The notes under the pieces were generated by a model. It was given only the letters and a program-made list of their open reading frames with translations, did not search any database and was not told the origin of the DNA. DNA of 64,000 bases, from the NCBI GenBank assembly GCA_030220185.1, contig JASPKZ010005703.1, positions 558,001 through 622,000 of the forward strand, written 5' to 3'. The translations under genes and the position numbers were made by a program. Every line of letters begins with the position of its first letter. Positions within the stretch are counted from its first letter, which is position 1. Of the stretch, positions 53,640 through 64,000 are shown piece by piece. This stretch comes from Diploptera punctata. Taxonomy: Eukaryota; Arthropoda; Insecta; Blattodea; Blaberidae.

Positions 53640-54235
53640 AGATGCACGAAGAAATTAAACATAGGCCCAATTCTGGAAATGCGTGCTATTATGTATTACA
53701 GAGACTTTTGATCTTCCAACTCCTTTCAAAAAACATTAAACTGAAAATATATAAAACCATTATTCTGCCAGTTTATATTATATGGGTGCGAAACATGGAC
53801 TCTTACTTTAAGGGAGGAAAGGAGATTACGAGTATTTGAGAATAAAGTTCTTAGGAACATTTTTGGACCAAAGAGAGATGAACAGACAGGTGAATGGAGA
53901 AGACTATACATTACAATCAACTACATGGTCTTTATAGAAAGTCAGATATAATAAGAACTATTAAGTCTCATAGACTGCGATGGGTAGGACATGTGCGTAT
54001 GGGGAATGAAAGACGTGCATGGAAGCTTCTTGTAGGAAAGCCAGAGGGAAAACGCCAGTTGTAGACCAAGAATGAGGTGGGAGAATAATATTAACTATGA
54101 TTTGAGGAAAGTAGATTATACAGGGAATGATTGGAAAGCATTATCTCAGGATAGGGATGTATGGACAGCTTATGTCTGCGCGGCCATAAACCTACGAGTT
54201 CAATAGTGCCAGTGAGTAAGTAAGTAAGTAGTAGT
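53640..54235 (+). pseudogene. LINE-A 3' part
   Basis: The plus strand encodes IKHRPNSGNACYYVLQRLL, KLKIYKTIILPVYI, SHRLRWVGHVRMGNER and KLLVGKPEGKRQL, then ends in (GTAA)n. It is the longest plus-strand LINE-A copy here, with several frameshifts. Confidence 0.88.
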
Positions 54236-54270
54236 AGTAATAGGATTTTATTAGACTAAAAGTAAGATAT

Positions 54271-54292
54271 ATATGTGTGTGTGTGTGTGTGT
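54271..54292. repeat. (TG)n microsatellite
   Basis: Eleven TG units. Confidence 0.9.
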
Positions 54293-54429
54293 TTTATTTA
54301 CAAATATGGGTCGCATGGGCAGTAAGCCGTACGTGCTGTTGGCAGTCCGTTACAATAAAGTATAAAGAAAAACAAAAAGAAAATATTACAATTACATAAA
54401 GAAAACACAAAAATATTACATTTACATAA

Positions 54430-55330
54430 TAATACATTAACATTATACATTAATTATGTAGAATTAATAGTATTTCGTTTTGATAACATGTATTTTTCAT
54501 GAATGAGTGTTGTTCTTATTTCCCGCGTTGTGTCCAGAAATTTACCCAAGTTTATCCAATTTTCTGGATTTACCATTAACTCGTAGCATGCCAATCTTTC
54601 ACGATTTGAATTTAGAAATCTTTCCGGTAATAACTGACGCCTCCAATATTCTAAATCGTTACATTTTCTTAATATACGTATCTCGTCTTCAAAGCTCCCG
54701 CACATTGGACATATTCGCATATCGTGATCGTCGCTAATTTGTAGAAATTTCCATGCCCCTAGCCTAACCAAGCAAGCTCTGATCTCTCTTTAAATCCTAG
54801 GTTGAGTATATAATATTCTTTTCCCCAAACATGTTTTAGGTCTCTCTGTAAAAACAGTGAGCGTTTTTCTGTACATTCGGTGAAAATATCTTGTTGGTTT
54901 ATATCTAGGTACCTCCTCCTTATTTTTCTTCACACATTCTTGCGATTTTCAGTCCTTTTTTTCCCATACCCATCCCATCCCAATCTTTTGGAGTTCTCTC
55001 CTAACCTCGTCTGCCCAGAAATTCACATATATGTTTCTAATTTGGTGGTCGTAACAAATTTCTCTGAGCATTGTTTGTTAACCTTGGATTACCCGCAACC
55101 AGTATTTGAGTACACGAATTTTGCAGTTTATGTCGTCCTGGAATGACCTAAATTCATATAAAATTCCACAGTTAGAAACGGCCTTACTGAGTGCTGTAAT
55201 ATATTTTAGAAAATGCGTATAAAACTTATTTAGTATTTCCGTTTGGATAAATATAATGAAGTCTACTCTACGCGAGTTATATGTCACCTTCCGGGTCCGG
55301 AACACAAGGTTCTTCTCTCATGGCTCATAG
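54430..55330 (-). pseudogene. LINE C-terminal region with CxxC finger
   Basis: From right to left the minus strand reads KVTYNSRRVDFIIFIQTEIL, FLKYITALSKAVSNCG, later GFKERSELAW, LGAWKFLQISDDHDM, ICPMCGSFEDEIRILRKC and YWRRQLLPERFLNSN. The CPxC...(H)xxxxC finger after the thumb is typical of I-like or R1-like LINE C-termini. The histidine position reads R. A 105-codon frame remains open. Confidence 0.65.
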
Positions 55331-55552
55331 TGACATTTTTGGATTCGGCCCATGGCCGCGAGTAAGGACTGAAACCCTCCCGTTGGCTCATTCTCCTCCT
55401 TTTTTTAATTCTGAGGCTCGGAGTCATGAGCCAGCATCTTGGTGATACCCCACTACATCCTCGAAATCACACTTTTTCGATACATGTGGATGTCAACCAA
55501 ATTATTTTTCCTAAATGAGATGAGATTATGTGTGATGTGAAATGAATTAATT

Positions 55553-56030
55553 TTCTTTTATTTATTCATTGAGAATTTTCCTCATCATTGAGCTTTTTCT
55601 TCAACCAATCTTAATAATTATCACGAGTTTAAAAAATACATAAATGACCACGGACTTATAGATTATCAGTTTGTAATACACATTCACAGTTTTTCCTTAC
55701 ATAAATTTCCCCATCCTTCTCAGTCATCTGTGTCTTGATTCGTTACACCATTTTTCTTCATTGAATATTGAATGTTATTCTTCCAGGTTGTTCTTGGTTC
55801 TTCCATTTCTGTTCCTTCTATCAATTTTCCATGTATGGACGGCCTTTGGTAGTCTTCTATCCTGTATTCCTCTTACGTGTCCATACCATATTAGCATCAT
55901 CTGTTCAATCTCATCCATTATACTTCTTTCTGCATTTATATATTTTCTAATTTCTTTATTGATTCTTTCCAGTCGAGATATTCCGGCAGCTCTTCTCCGA
56001 AAATCCATTTCAACAAATACATTTGAAATG
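55553..56030 (-). pseudogene. LINE-C 3' end
   Basis: The minus strand encodes MDFRRRAAGISRLERINKEI, KYINAERSIMDEIEQMM, LIWYGHVRGIQDRRLPKAV and RNRNGRTKNNLEE. The same blocks occur at 62030-62447. The 3' UTR includes TTGGTTGAAGAAAAAG-type sequence. Confidence 0.82.
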
Positions 56031-56404
56031 AATTAATGAGAAATAAAATTATATGAATGTAGAGGGTGGGTGAATGAAGAGATAATTGGTAGGATATAAT
56101 TCTCAAACTGGAAAACCCCGAGAAAAACTCGAAAAATCCGTTATGGCCCACCACCCGTATGTCTCTGGAACCGCCAGAATGAATTCTATAGGGGGCAGTT
56201 GCCTCACGCTAGCCACACATACACCGAGATGGCTACTCAAATATCAGTGGACAGACGTAGAGGTGGAATTGAAGATACACTCTATTGTAATGAAAATGAT
56301 GGTGCAATGTTTATAAAAATGACATAGCAAAGACATTGAAATATAACAAAACTCTTTCCACGCAATGAAAAAACTCACGCAATGTTTGGTTATATGAATC
56401 ATTA

Positions 56405-57080
56405 CTATCATTCGATTGTTAAAAGTAATGCAACGAGTGATATCCAATTTATCTAAAAGATTTGGAAATCAAGAGTGGCGGCATTTGTTAGGACTATTTA
56501 TCGAATAAAATTAAGCCGTTTACTCACAAATCATTATTTAAATATAGTTACTTTAAAATATTTATATATTTAATGTAAACGGCGATGTTTGAAAACAAAT
56601 AAGAAATGTTTGGTTATGCTTCTTTTGCTCATTCACCGCAACTAGAGCATATTATTTATTGCCAAATAGAATCACAATGTTGTAAGAATGCACCCTAGTG
56701 GAGAAAAAATGATATTATAATGAAGATTATAGGTTATTAATTACTTTTTTAGCAAACAACTCCGTAAAATCATTATCTAAAAACATAATTATTGAACACA
56801 CAATTATCAAATGTGTAGTTCGAAGGAATCTGTTCATTGTTTGCTATATTCAACATATTTGTTCAAGAGTAATCATTGCAAAGTAATGATATGACCTGAT
56901 CAGAATATTAAAAAGGAGGAGCTTTCTTTATTTTGGTAATCAAAATTCGATAATTATCGAGGTGAAACACGACTGTGATTGGTTGTAAACCAAATTCATT
57001 GAAGCGTGATTGGTCATTGACTCCCAGTTGGGGAATGAGTCAAATAGTCGAAATGAATCTTTAAAATTCTCAAAAGGGGA
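56405..57080 (+). repeat. Dispersed repeat R700, longest copy
   Basis: Uninterrupted reference for 5505-5802 plus 7798-8045 and for 34430-35115. No ORF. Confidence 0.8.
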
Positions 57081-57284
57081 CAGTAGCAAAATGCCTTCAT
57101 ATAAATCATTATTCTATAAATAAATATCACTCAGCTGAAAACTAATAAGGTGTATTCTAACTTGCCGTTCGCCTAACCAAACGAAATAAATTTCACAGGC
57201 CTGCTCGTGTTTATCTTATGAATTCAAGAACAAAAACAGTGGAGAAAAAAGATGAGCGCTGACAGCAGCTGTATCTTACGTATT

Positions 57285-57675
57285 CTTGTATCTTGTAAGC
57301 CCTTGATTCCCTCAAGAGATTATGCACTTCCCCCTACAGGGAAGAAATTAAACCATACACTTGTTTTCGTTTAGATGTCATTGGAGTGACCCGTCGTCAG
57401 CTTTCCGCCTCATACTAACATCTAGGAAACTAAGCTAGTACTAGGATGGGAAAATTCGGTAAATTGTCCTTAGAGTCATTTTTATTCAGGCTTAAGGATC
57501 TTTTACGAGCCTGAAAATCTTCAGACTCGGCACCCACGGCTTGAAGTTCCTCCCGGAGGACTTGCTCCTTGGATTTTTCCATCCTAAAAAAATTCATCGA
57601 CCCCGGCCGGGTTTGAACCCGCGACCCTCGGGACCAGAGGCAAGGAGCATAACCACTAGTCCACCGCGGCCGATT
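57285..57675 (-). repeat. SINE-B, full-length
   Basis: The minus strand head is GGCCGCGGTGGACTAGTGG with B box GGGTTCAAACCCGG. The body runs to GCTTACAAG at 57285. Close to the 2107-2502 copy. Confidence 0.88.
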
Positions 57676-58454
57676 CATGCTCAAAAAATAAATAAATCGC
57701 AGAAAGTTACTTACTAGCTAACTATTCGATGCTACGTGTATTAACCTAATTGAGGTGAAATAAGAAATAGTACTTTATTATTTTTGTTATTTTTCTAGTT
57801 TGTTTCAGCACGATCCTTATTTTTTATTGTTAAACATGTCTAATGTTTATTTTCTAAATCTCCTCCCCCCTCAAAAAAAAATTCGGAAGCCAACTTTCTG
57901 CCCTCGAATTTATACACAATTTGAAAACCATATATTTTACTAATCTGCGTGTGTAAATCTGTTAGTATTTAATAACGAATTACTTATATTTACGAGAATT
58001 ACACTTTTTATTTTCAGCAATCAACTGAAGTCTTGTATTTATGACAAATTGATTGAAAATAAAAAAAAACACATTTAATCATTTTTGCAAACAATACTCG
58101 AAATTAACAAAAATACATTACATGAAATTCAATTAGTAAAACCATTAAGTACAGGCAGTGGGGATATTTTTACGATAAATGTAGAATTTTTATTTTGAAT
58201 GTATCCATGCACGGATAGACATCCATTGTTGTGACTTCTGTTTTATAACTTGAACAAAAGAATCTGTTATAATAAAGAAATGCGTGTTTCAATCACAACT
58301 CTGTTTTTACTAAACCAATTATACGATACAATGAAAATCAATATATTTCACAATATAACACAATCTCTCTCACCTTTCTATTTATCATCTACAAATATGT
58401 CAGACATAAAACCAAAATATGCTCTGGTACAGAGGTGACAACACCATCAACATG

Positions 58455-58457
<3 letters not shown>
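57676..58457. other. No gene recognised
   Basis: AT-rich unique sequence. Confidence 0.4.

Positions 58458-58543
<86 letters not shown>
58458..58543. repeat. (ATT)n microsatellite
   Basis: About 28 perfect units. Confidence 0.95.
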
Positions 58544-58546
<3 letters not shown>

Positions 58547-59155
58547 ATATTTTAACATCTAAGGTCTTATAGAGTAGGTCCTGTATTTATTTATTACACT
58601 GGTCAACATGATTGTTGTCTCATGAGTACCAATAGTTGTATTTAATGCAGTTTTTTTTATCGTGTTTTCAAATATATATTCGGAATTTCTCCATCACACA
58701 CAGTTTTTTTATTTCAATTTCAATTAATTGATTTAAATAATTATTTTTTTAATAAACTTTTTTCATCCATTTGTCCATTGTAAAATAAAACCAAATGAGC
58801 TAACTCAAACGGTTTAAGCTGTGGAAAAAAGAGATATCAAGGCAAATGGAATCCTAATATGTTGGCCGATTATTATAGGACCATCAAGAGGGATGCTCCA
58901 CAGGCGAAATATAGCAGAAAATCGTCATTTCGTACTTTCTAGGTGAGTCCGAATATTCGAATATTGTATAGTTACGAATGTAGAAAATATTAAAGTGTTT
59001 GAAATTATAAATTCCTGTCTTTTGGAAACCTTGCGTGATGGAGAAAAGCCGATATAATATTTTAATTCAGGAGAAAAAATACTATCAGAATCACATATTT
59101 TTCCTTCTGATACAAAAACATTTTCTTTTTTGTTGCTCAGTGTTATTTATATATA
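58544..59155. other. No gene recognised
   Basis: AT-rich. No supported feature before the mariner remnant. Confidence 0.4.
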
Positions 59156-59158
59156 TTA

Positions 59159-59678
59159 TATATTCTGAAAGAAGAACATACTTCAAACATTTATTTCTTC
59201 CAAACTACAAAAAACTCCAACGTTCCTGGAAAGAGAAAAGTTCAAATTTCACTATTTTATGCATTCAATATGAGCACCATGTGTTACACGACAAATATCA
59301 AAACGGTGGCTCATTCCTTGCCCCACACGATTGAGCTGGTCTCTGGTTACCGAATTCACAGCTTCAATAATTCAAGAGTGTCAGGCATAGAGGGAATAAA
59401 AACGCGGTCTTTTACGTATTCCCACAGATAAAAATCACACAGGGTTAAGTCTGGTGACCTGGGAAGTCAATGGCGATGAAACTTATCTTCTGCTCCTCCT
59501 CTTCCAATCCAACGTCCTGGAATGGTGTTATTCAGGTAACGTCGGACATGGTTAGAGAAATTCGGCCGTGATCGGAACTTCAAACATTTCTCATTACAGG
59601 TTGGAATTGTGTTTCTATTATTTATAGTTTGGAAGAAATAAATGTTTGAAGTATGTTCCTACTTTCTGAACAGCCCTG
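59159..59678 (-). mobile_element. Mariner-like element with transposase C-terminus
   Basis: The inverted ends both hold GAACATACTTCAAACATTTA. The right end CAGCCCTG is followed by TA. The minus strand encodes SPDLTLCDFYLWEYVKDRVF, IPSMPDTLELL, then VTRDQLNRVGQGMSHRFDIC and VTHGAHIE. SPDL(T/N)PCDFxLW is the DD34D end of mariner transposases. The N-terminal two-thirds are deleted. Confidence 0.85.
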
Positions 59679-59699
59679 TATAATTAATATGTTTAAATA

Positions 59700-59822
59700 C
59701 AGTGCAATCAGTATAGCATTGGACACCGCGATCCTATGCTATCCGTTCCCCGCTATGAATGCGCCAGCAGTGCCAGTGAAATCCCCGCGTCTGCTGTCCA
59801 ATGCCATACTGAGATCGCACTG
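59700..59822. mobile_element. 123-bp TA-flanked MITE
   Basis: The left end CAGTGCAATCAGTATAGCAT and inverted right end CAGTGCGATCTCAGTATGGC match with a small gap. TA lies on both sides (59698-59699, 59823-59824). GC-richer than its surroundings. Confidence 0.75.
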
Positions 59823-59824
59823 TA

Positions 59825-60235
59825 CTATGAAATGCTGAATATGATGAATGGACCTTGGTAACTAAATCCCAATCCATCGTTTGCCTTGAAGATTGAAAAA
59901 AAAACTAGGACAAAAACTCAGATAGATTGATTGATACTAGGACCTCCAGAACGTAGGTGTCTTTAGCCAATTCGTTCTCGGTCTGATTTTTAAAACTAAA
60001 AAATATCAACTCGGTCCAACTCAGAGTCGGGACGAGGGATGAGATGAGGCCCCTATATTTTATAGAGGTCTATGAACTATAAGGGCGCCGGTCGATCACT
60101 CCTGACGCACCGTCAAAGGGGTGGATGAACGAAATGAAACTAAATGGATGAGATGAATATGGAAAAATGGTGGAATGAAATTTGTGGCAGGGAAAACGGG
60201 AGAAATCCTATATTTCGAAATATATCTAAAACACA
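59825..60235. other. No gene recognised
   Basis: Unique sequence. Confidence 0.4.
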
Positions 60236-60345
60236 TTTTTACCGAGTGAATTTGGCTAAGGCGATAGCATCTCTCGTATTCAGATCCTGGATTCAAACCC
60301 GGTCTTGACAACCTGACTTTTTTTGTGTTCTTCCTTTGTTTAGGC
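60236..60345 (+). repeat. SINE-F copy 1
   Basis: TGGCTAAGGCGATAGCAT (A-box-like) and GGATTCAAACCCGG (B box) followed by CTTTTTTTGTGTTCTTCCTT. The same order lies at 60509-60625. Confidence 0.6.
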
Positions 60346-60508
60346 AAATACTGAGACGGATTTCCATTATAGGTTCCACTTCATCATATTAAATATTTTT
60401 GAGTATCAGAAAAATAATAAATAAAGAAATAAATAGATCCTGTATGGAATTAAATGCTAAAAGCGTCTATAAATAATAAAAGTAGCAAAAATAACTAAAA
60501 ATAATTTT

Positions 60509-60625
60509 ACTGAGTGAGTTGGCTCAGGTGGAAGCGTTTGAGACTCCTATTCAGGTCCAGGGTTCAAACACCAGATCCAACCAATCCGGCGGTTTTCTTG
60601 CTTTTCCTGTGTCACGGCAAATTAA
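60509..60625 (+). repeat. SINE-F copy 2
   Basis: GAGTTGGCTCAGGTGGAAGC and GGGTTCAAACACC give A- and B-box-like elements. An A-rich tail follows at 60620-60635. Confidence 0.6.
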
Positions 60626-60654
60626 AAAAAAAAATAATAATAATATCATCAAAG

Positions 60655-61035
60655 TCCATTCACGAATATAGGCCATTTGTTGACCTATTTTGTTCAATAG
60701 AAACACCATCCAAAAGTCTTTTGAGTGGACATTCTGGTCGTCTTCCTTCAGGTTGATAGTTTGTTTTTTTTTTTTGGGTATCCTGTGATCCTCCATTCGA
60801 TTAACATGTTGCATCCATCTTGACTTATAATCAGAAATTTTGTTTTTAAAGGTTCCACGTGCAATTCTTCTAAGATATCTTTATTTGTATGATATAGTAG
60901 TGTGTATCCTGGAATTCTTCGAAGATATCTCATTTCAGTATATACTCTATACATTCATCTGTTTCAATGTCCATACTTCGCTACTATATAAAAGAGTTGT
61001 AAGAGCCAGTGTTTTATACACTTTTAGTCTTGAAT
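60655..61035 (-). pseudogene. LINE 3' end, same family as 41292-41425
   Basis: The minus strand encodes EMRYLRRIPGYTLLYHTNKD, ILEELHVEPLKTKF, then CNMLIEWRITGYPKK and QNVHSKDFWMVF. Confidence 0.78.
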
Positions 61036-62025
61036 GTTTTTAGCCAAACTTTGGTTTGAAGATATAATTTATTAACCCTAAAATCCTTAAAATGTTTCAC
61101 ATTTTTGCATTTATATTCTTCAATTCTTCATATGACAAGTTGCATACTAGATACGCAAAATTACCTGCTCCAAAATGTTATCGTCAAGTACAATTTTACG
61201 TCATACTGATTCTACAGCTTGGAATACCATACATTTTGTTTTTATTATTAATAAGTTCTAAAGTGATAACCTGAAAATAATAAGATTTTTTAAAATCAGT
61301 TTTGATCCATCTACAAGAGCTGAATAAGTCATGAATATTTCAATATCTTGACTTGCACCTAATGTTGTCCGGAATCTTTCAGTAAATCTTGAAGAAACGG
61401 GTCATTATTCCCTTAAAAAAATCCCCCCCTTTTTAAGTTCGTGCAGATTTTGAATACTGAATCAAAAATAAAGCAAATTAGATATAAGCTAACTGTAGTT
61501 GGTACGGTCTGATAAGAGTTAACCTGAATGCATGCAACCAGCACATATGTGATACACAAATCTGGGGCTACCATCTCATTAATACATAATGACATTGTTA
61601 GCTATGCCAGAGCGTGACATTGTATGGATATTACCACAGCGAGATAACACTGCTGCCAACCTATTCAACATTCTTCCAGCCCTTTTCTTGCTTTTCATAC
61701 TTACATTTTCCACTATTTCTCAAGAAAATAAGATTATTATCAAACTGATTTCCAACATTTCTTTCTCTATGCTATCTTTTTATAAACTTATTCATAATTC
61801 CACGCACATGTAAGTTATAAACCAAGTCCTCTTTATTAATGCTTTCGAACTCTATGCTTCTAATTTTACCTCTAAGTACTGAACACAGTATACTTTGTTG
61901 TTTCATCATAATCGACATTCTCAAAGAGAATGGAGAATTAATTATTAATTTCAGCTTATGTAATTTGTTAATTTTTATTGCAGTCGAAGCTATTAAGTTA
62001 ATAACTGCAGTTGAAATTTATTTTT
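61036..62025. other. No gene recognised
   Basis: AT-rich. Short open frames on both strands lack domains. Confidence 0.4.
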
Positions 62026-62029
62026 TTAC

Positions 62030-62447
62030 AAGAGCTGTAAGAAAATCTCGACTTGAAAAACTTACAAATACAGAAATTAGAAAATGGATGAATGCAGAAT
62101 GAAATATAATGGATGAGATTGAACACAAAACGCTAAAATTGTATGGACACTTAGAAGAATTCAGGATGGAAGACTACCAAAAGCTGTCTATGCATGGAAA
62201 ATTTAAAGGAGGAGCAGAAAAGAAGACCAAGAACAACCTGGAAGAGTAACATTCATAATTCAATGGGGAAATTCGGTAAAACAGAGAAGACACAGACGAC
62301 AGAGAACAATGGAGAACTTTAATGAAGGGAAATTTGTGAATGTTTCTTGTAAACTGATGTTTTTTTTTAATTCATGTTAATTACTAAGATTGGTTGGAGA
62401 AAACCCTCAATGATGTGGAAAATTCTCAAAATAAAAAAATAAAAATA
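62030..62447 (+). pseudogene. LINE-C 3' end
   Basis: The plus strand encodes RAVRKSRLEKLTNTEIRKWM, a stop, then IMDEIEHKTLKLYGHLEEF and later GGAEKKTKNNLEE. The 3' UTR ACTAAGATTGGTTGGAGAAA matches 55595-55620 inverted. Confidence 0.8.
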
Positions 62448-62449
62448 TA

Positions 62450-62640
62450 TTAAGTTATGGGTACATAATAGGAAACAAGAATGGGATGCGCATATAAGCA
62501 GGATGGACAGCAATAGAATTGTCAAAAATACAAGGGGCAGAAGACAATAGGGACGTCCCATAAAACGGTGGTATGACGACCTAACAAGAGGCAACAAGAA
62601 TTGAAGAAAGAACAGGTTTAAAACTTATAATAATAATAGG
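62450..62640 (+). pseudogene. Second LINE tail fragment
   Basis: The plus strand reads QEWDAHISRMDSNRIVKNTR, GRRQ, a stop, then GRPIKRWYDDLTRGNKN. A different LINE family from LINE-C, placed directly after its tail. Confidence 0.75.
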
Positions 62641-63099
62641 AAGAGGCGCGCACAAATGTGCATTAGATTTGGTCTCTGCTGTATGCCAGCAACGATTTTG
62701 TTGTCTTTAAACAGACATTGAAATGGTATCTTGCACACGGTCTATCACAAAGCTTACATTGAAGGATAATGATAGTTTGAAATTCTGCAGAGTTTGTTAT
62801 GGAATAATGAAGAAGAAGAAGATGATCGACAGGAATTTTTCTGGGGTGATACAGATTTCCTCGATCGTATATATCTTCTTCCAGATCTCCAGACACATTC
62901 GATTTCCATCTATAAAACTCCTCGCTACATGTTCCTTTTAATATCATCTTCCTATATCTTGGTGGAATCCAAAATAAGACTTTAGTATTCAATCGATTTC
63001 TTCTCAATTAATTGTCCACGATATCTTTTTTTTTCCCCCCTTTTTTATCTCTTTAACAATATAGTTTGTAGTTTCCATTTCCTCAATCGGGGGTTGAAA

Positions 63100-64000
63100 A
63101 TGTTAATACAAAAATGTTCAATCCCAGGGCCAGGAGGGGCGATTGTTCTAAAATTTTAATCACTAAATTGTGTACTAGATGCCTAAATTCCAAAAGCTCA
63201 GCATTATATAATATGGTGTGATACTTTTGATGGCGATCAGGTAATGAAGCAGCTGATTTTCTAGCCAAGAAGGGTAACAAAATTGTCTCCAACCCATCTT
63301 CTCCTTCAGTTTCCTTTCACTCTATCGAAAAAAAATCATAGCAAATAAATATATTAATAAACTTGGAGAAGAAAACACCATCAAAACATCTGGAAATAAA
63401 TGGAAAAATTTACAAACCTTACTACATTACAAAGAAAATGCAAACTACTAACAGGACACGACTGTTTAAGTAAATATATATATATATATATATGGTACAG
63501 CAAATTCACCAAAATGTTATTTTTGCAATTTAAATGAAGATATGAAACGAAACCATCTCCTCCGTTTTTTGTACAAGCTTTTGTACAAGACACCAACCTT
63601 CCTGCTAAATATTGGAGAGGAACAGAGCGAATTATTTCATCATCACTTGTTGACAACTATTGGTGCTGTCCAATGTGCCTTTCCTGGGACATTTGTTTGT
63701 CCCTTGTTGGCGAATTCGCGTGTGTATTCAGTATTGGGCTTGGCTAGTTATCCCTAGCTTACACGGCGATTTTTTAGGGGATTTATTGTGGTGTATTAAG
63801 TAGTATGTGATTTGGTATGGATATTTTTGCCAAGGCGAATAGATCTCGCTTGATTGGGGCATCGGAAACCGTGTCGCTGAAGAGCTCGCCTCGATTCAGG
63901 ACAATGATTTCATTGTCAAGTGGTCGACAATATATACTAACAATCAACTTTTGTTAGCGATTAGTCCGTCGGATGGAGACGCGAAGACTGACGGGTCCCC
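63100..64000 (+). pseudogene. LINE RNase H and C-terminal region, cut by window edge
   Basis: The plus strand reads DGDQGNEAADFLAKKGNKIV, the last RNase H motif (GIxGNExADxLAKxG). After a spacer comes SPKCYFCNLNEDMKRNHLL, a CxxC...HLL finger as in Jockey/I/R1-like LINEs. It is followed by QDTNLPAKYWRGTE. A (TA)n run (63475-63494) interrupts the coding part. From about 63770 the sequence looks like 3' UTR (CGTCGGATGGAGACGCGAAG) and runs off the window. Confidence 0.8.

Overview
This window looks like nuclear DNA of an insect with a large, transposon-filled genome. A cockroach or termite relative would fit best. That guess rests on the intronless divergent ionotropic receptor, the tRNA-derived SINEs and the dense old LINE, hAT, Tc1, Penelope and Helitron remains; no single base string proves the species. 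Nothing here looks bacterial. I see no operon, rRNA gene or CRISPR array.

Only one convincing host gene is present: a chemosensory ionotropic receptor (IR) on the minus strand at about 36990-38981, open for more than 660 codons. A second weak candidate is a short secretory-looking ORF at 8312-8746. Nearly everything else is mobile DNA in layers.

Layout. 1-5.4 kb: SINEs, a 1.1-kb segment between perfect 45-bp direct repeats, and a LINE with an inverted 5' end. 5.5-8.0 kb: a dispersed repeat split by a decayed hAT element. 8.8-10.1 kb: a foldback element, then an inverted and tandem array of a 297-bp unit carrying a tRNA-Val-like cloverleaf. 10.4-14.7 kb: SINEs and microsatellites. 14.9-18.3 kb: a nest of SINE, two LINEs and a nearly intact Tc1 element. 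18.4-21.7 kb: two related 1.12-kb hAT derivatives, one keeping the transposase C-terminus and the other the N-terminal zinc finger. 24-29 kb: LINE pieces, a Helitron that splits a LINE reading frame, and two head-to-tail Helitron-like elements. 29-35 kb: an inverted-repeat element, a mariner foldback, a Tigger-like element, a Helitron helicase remnant and a dispersed repeat. 35.4-40.5 kb: the IR gene, bracketed within tens of bases by a Penelope-like element downstream and a DNA-transposon-like element upstream. 40.6-64 kb: MITEs, many LINE 3' ends, SINEs, another Penelope-like copy with its GIY-YIG domain, a mariner remnant, and a LINE RNase H region at the right edge.

The mobile elements do not work together as a system. 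Their interest lies in insertion order, target preference and rearrangement. Family names below (SINE-A, LINE-A, R760 and so on) are labels used only inside this window. Boundaries of old repeats are approximate to about 10-30 bases unless a target duplication is given.
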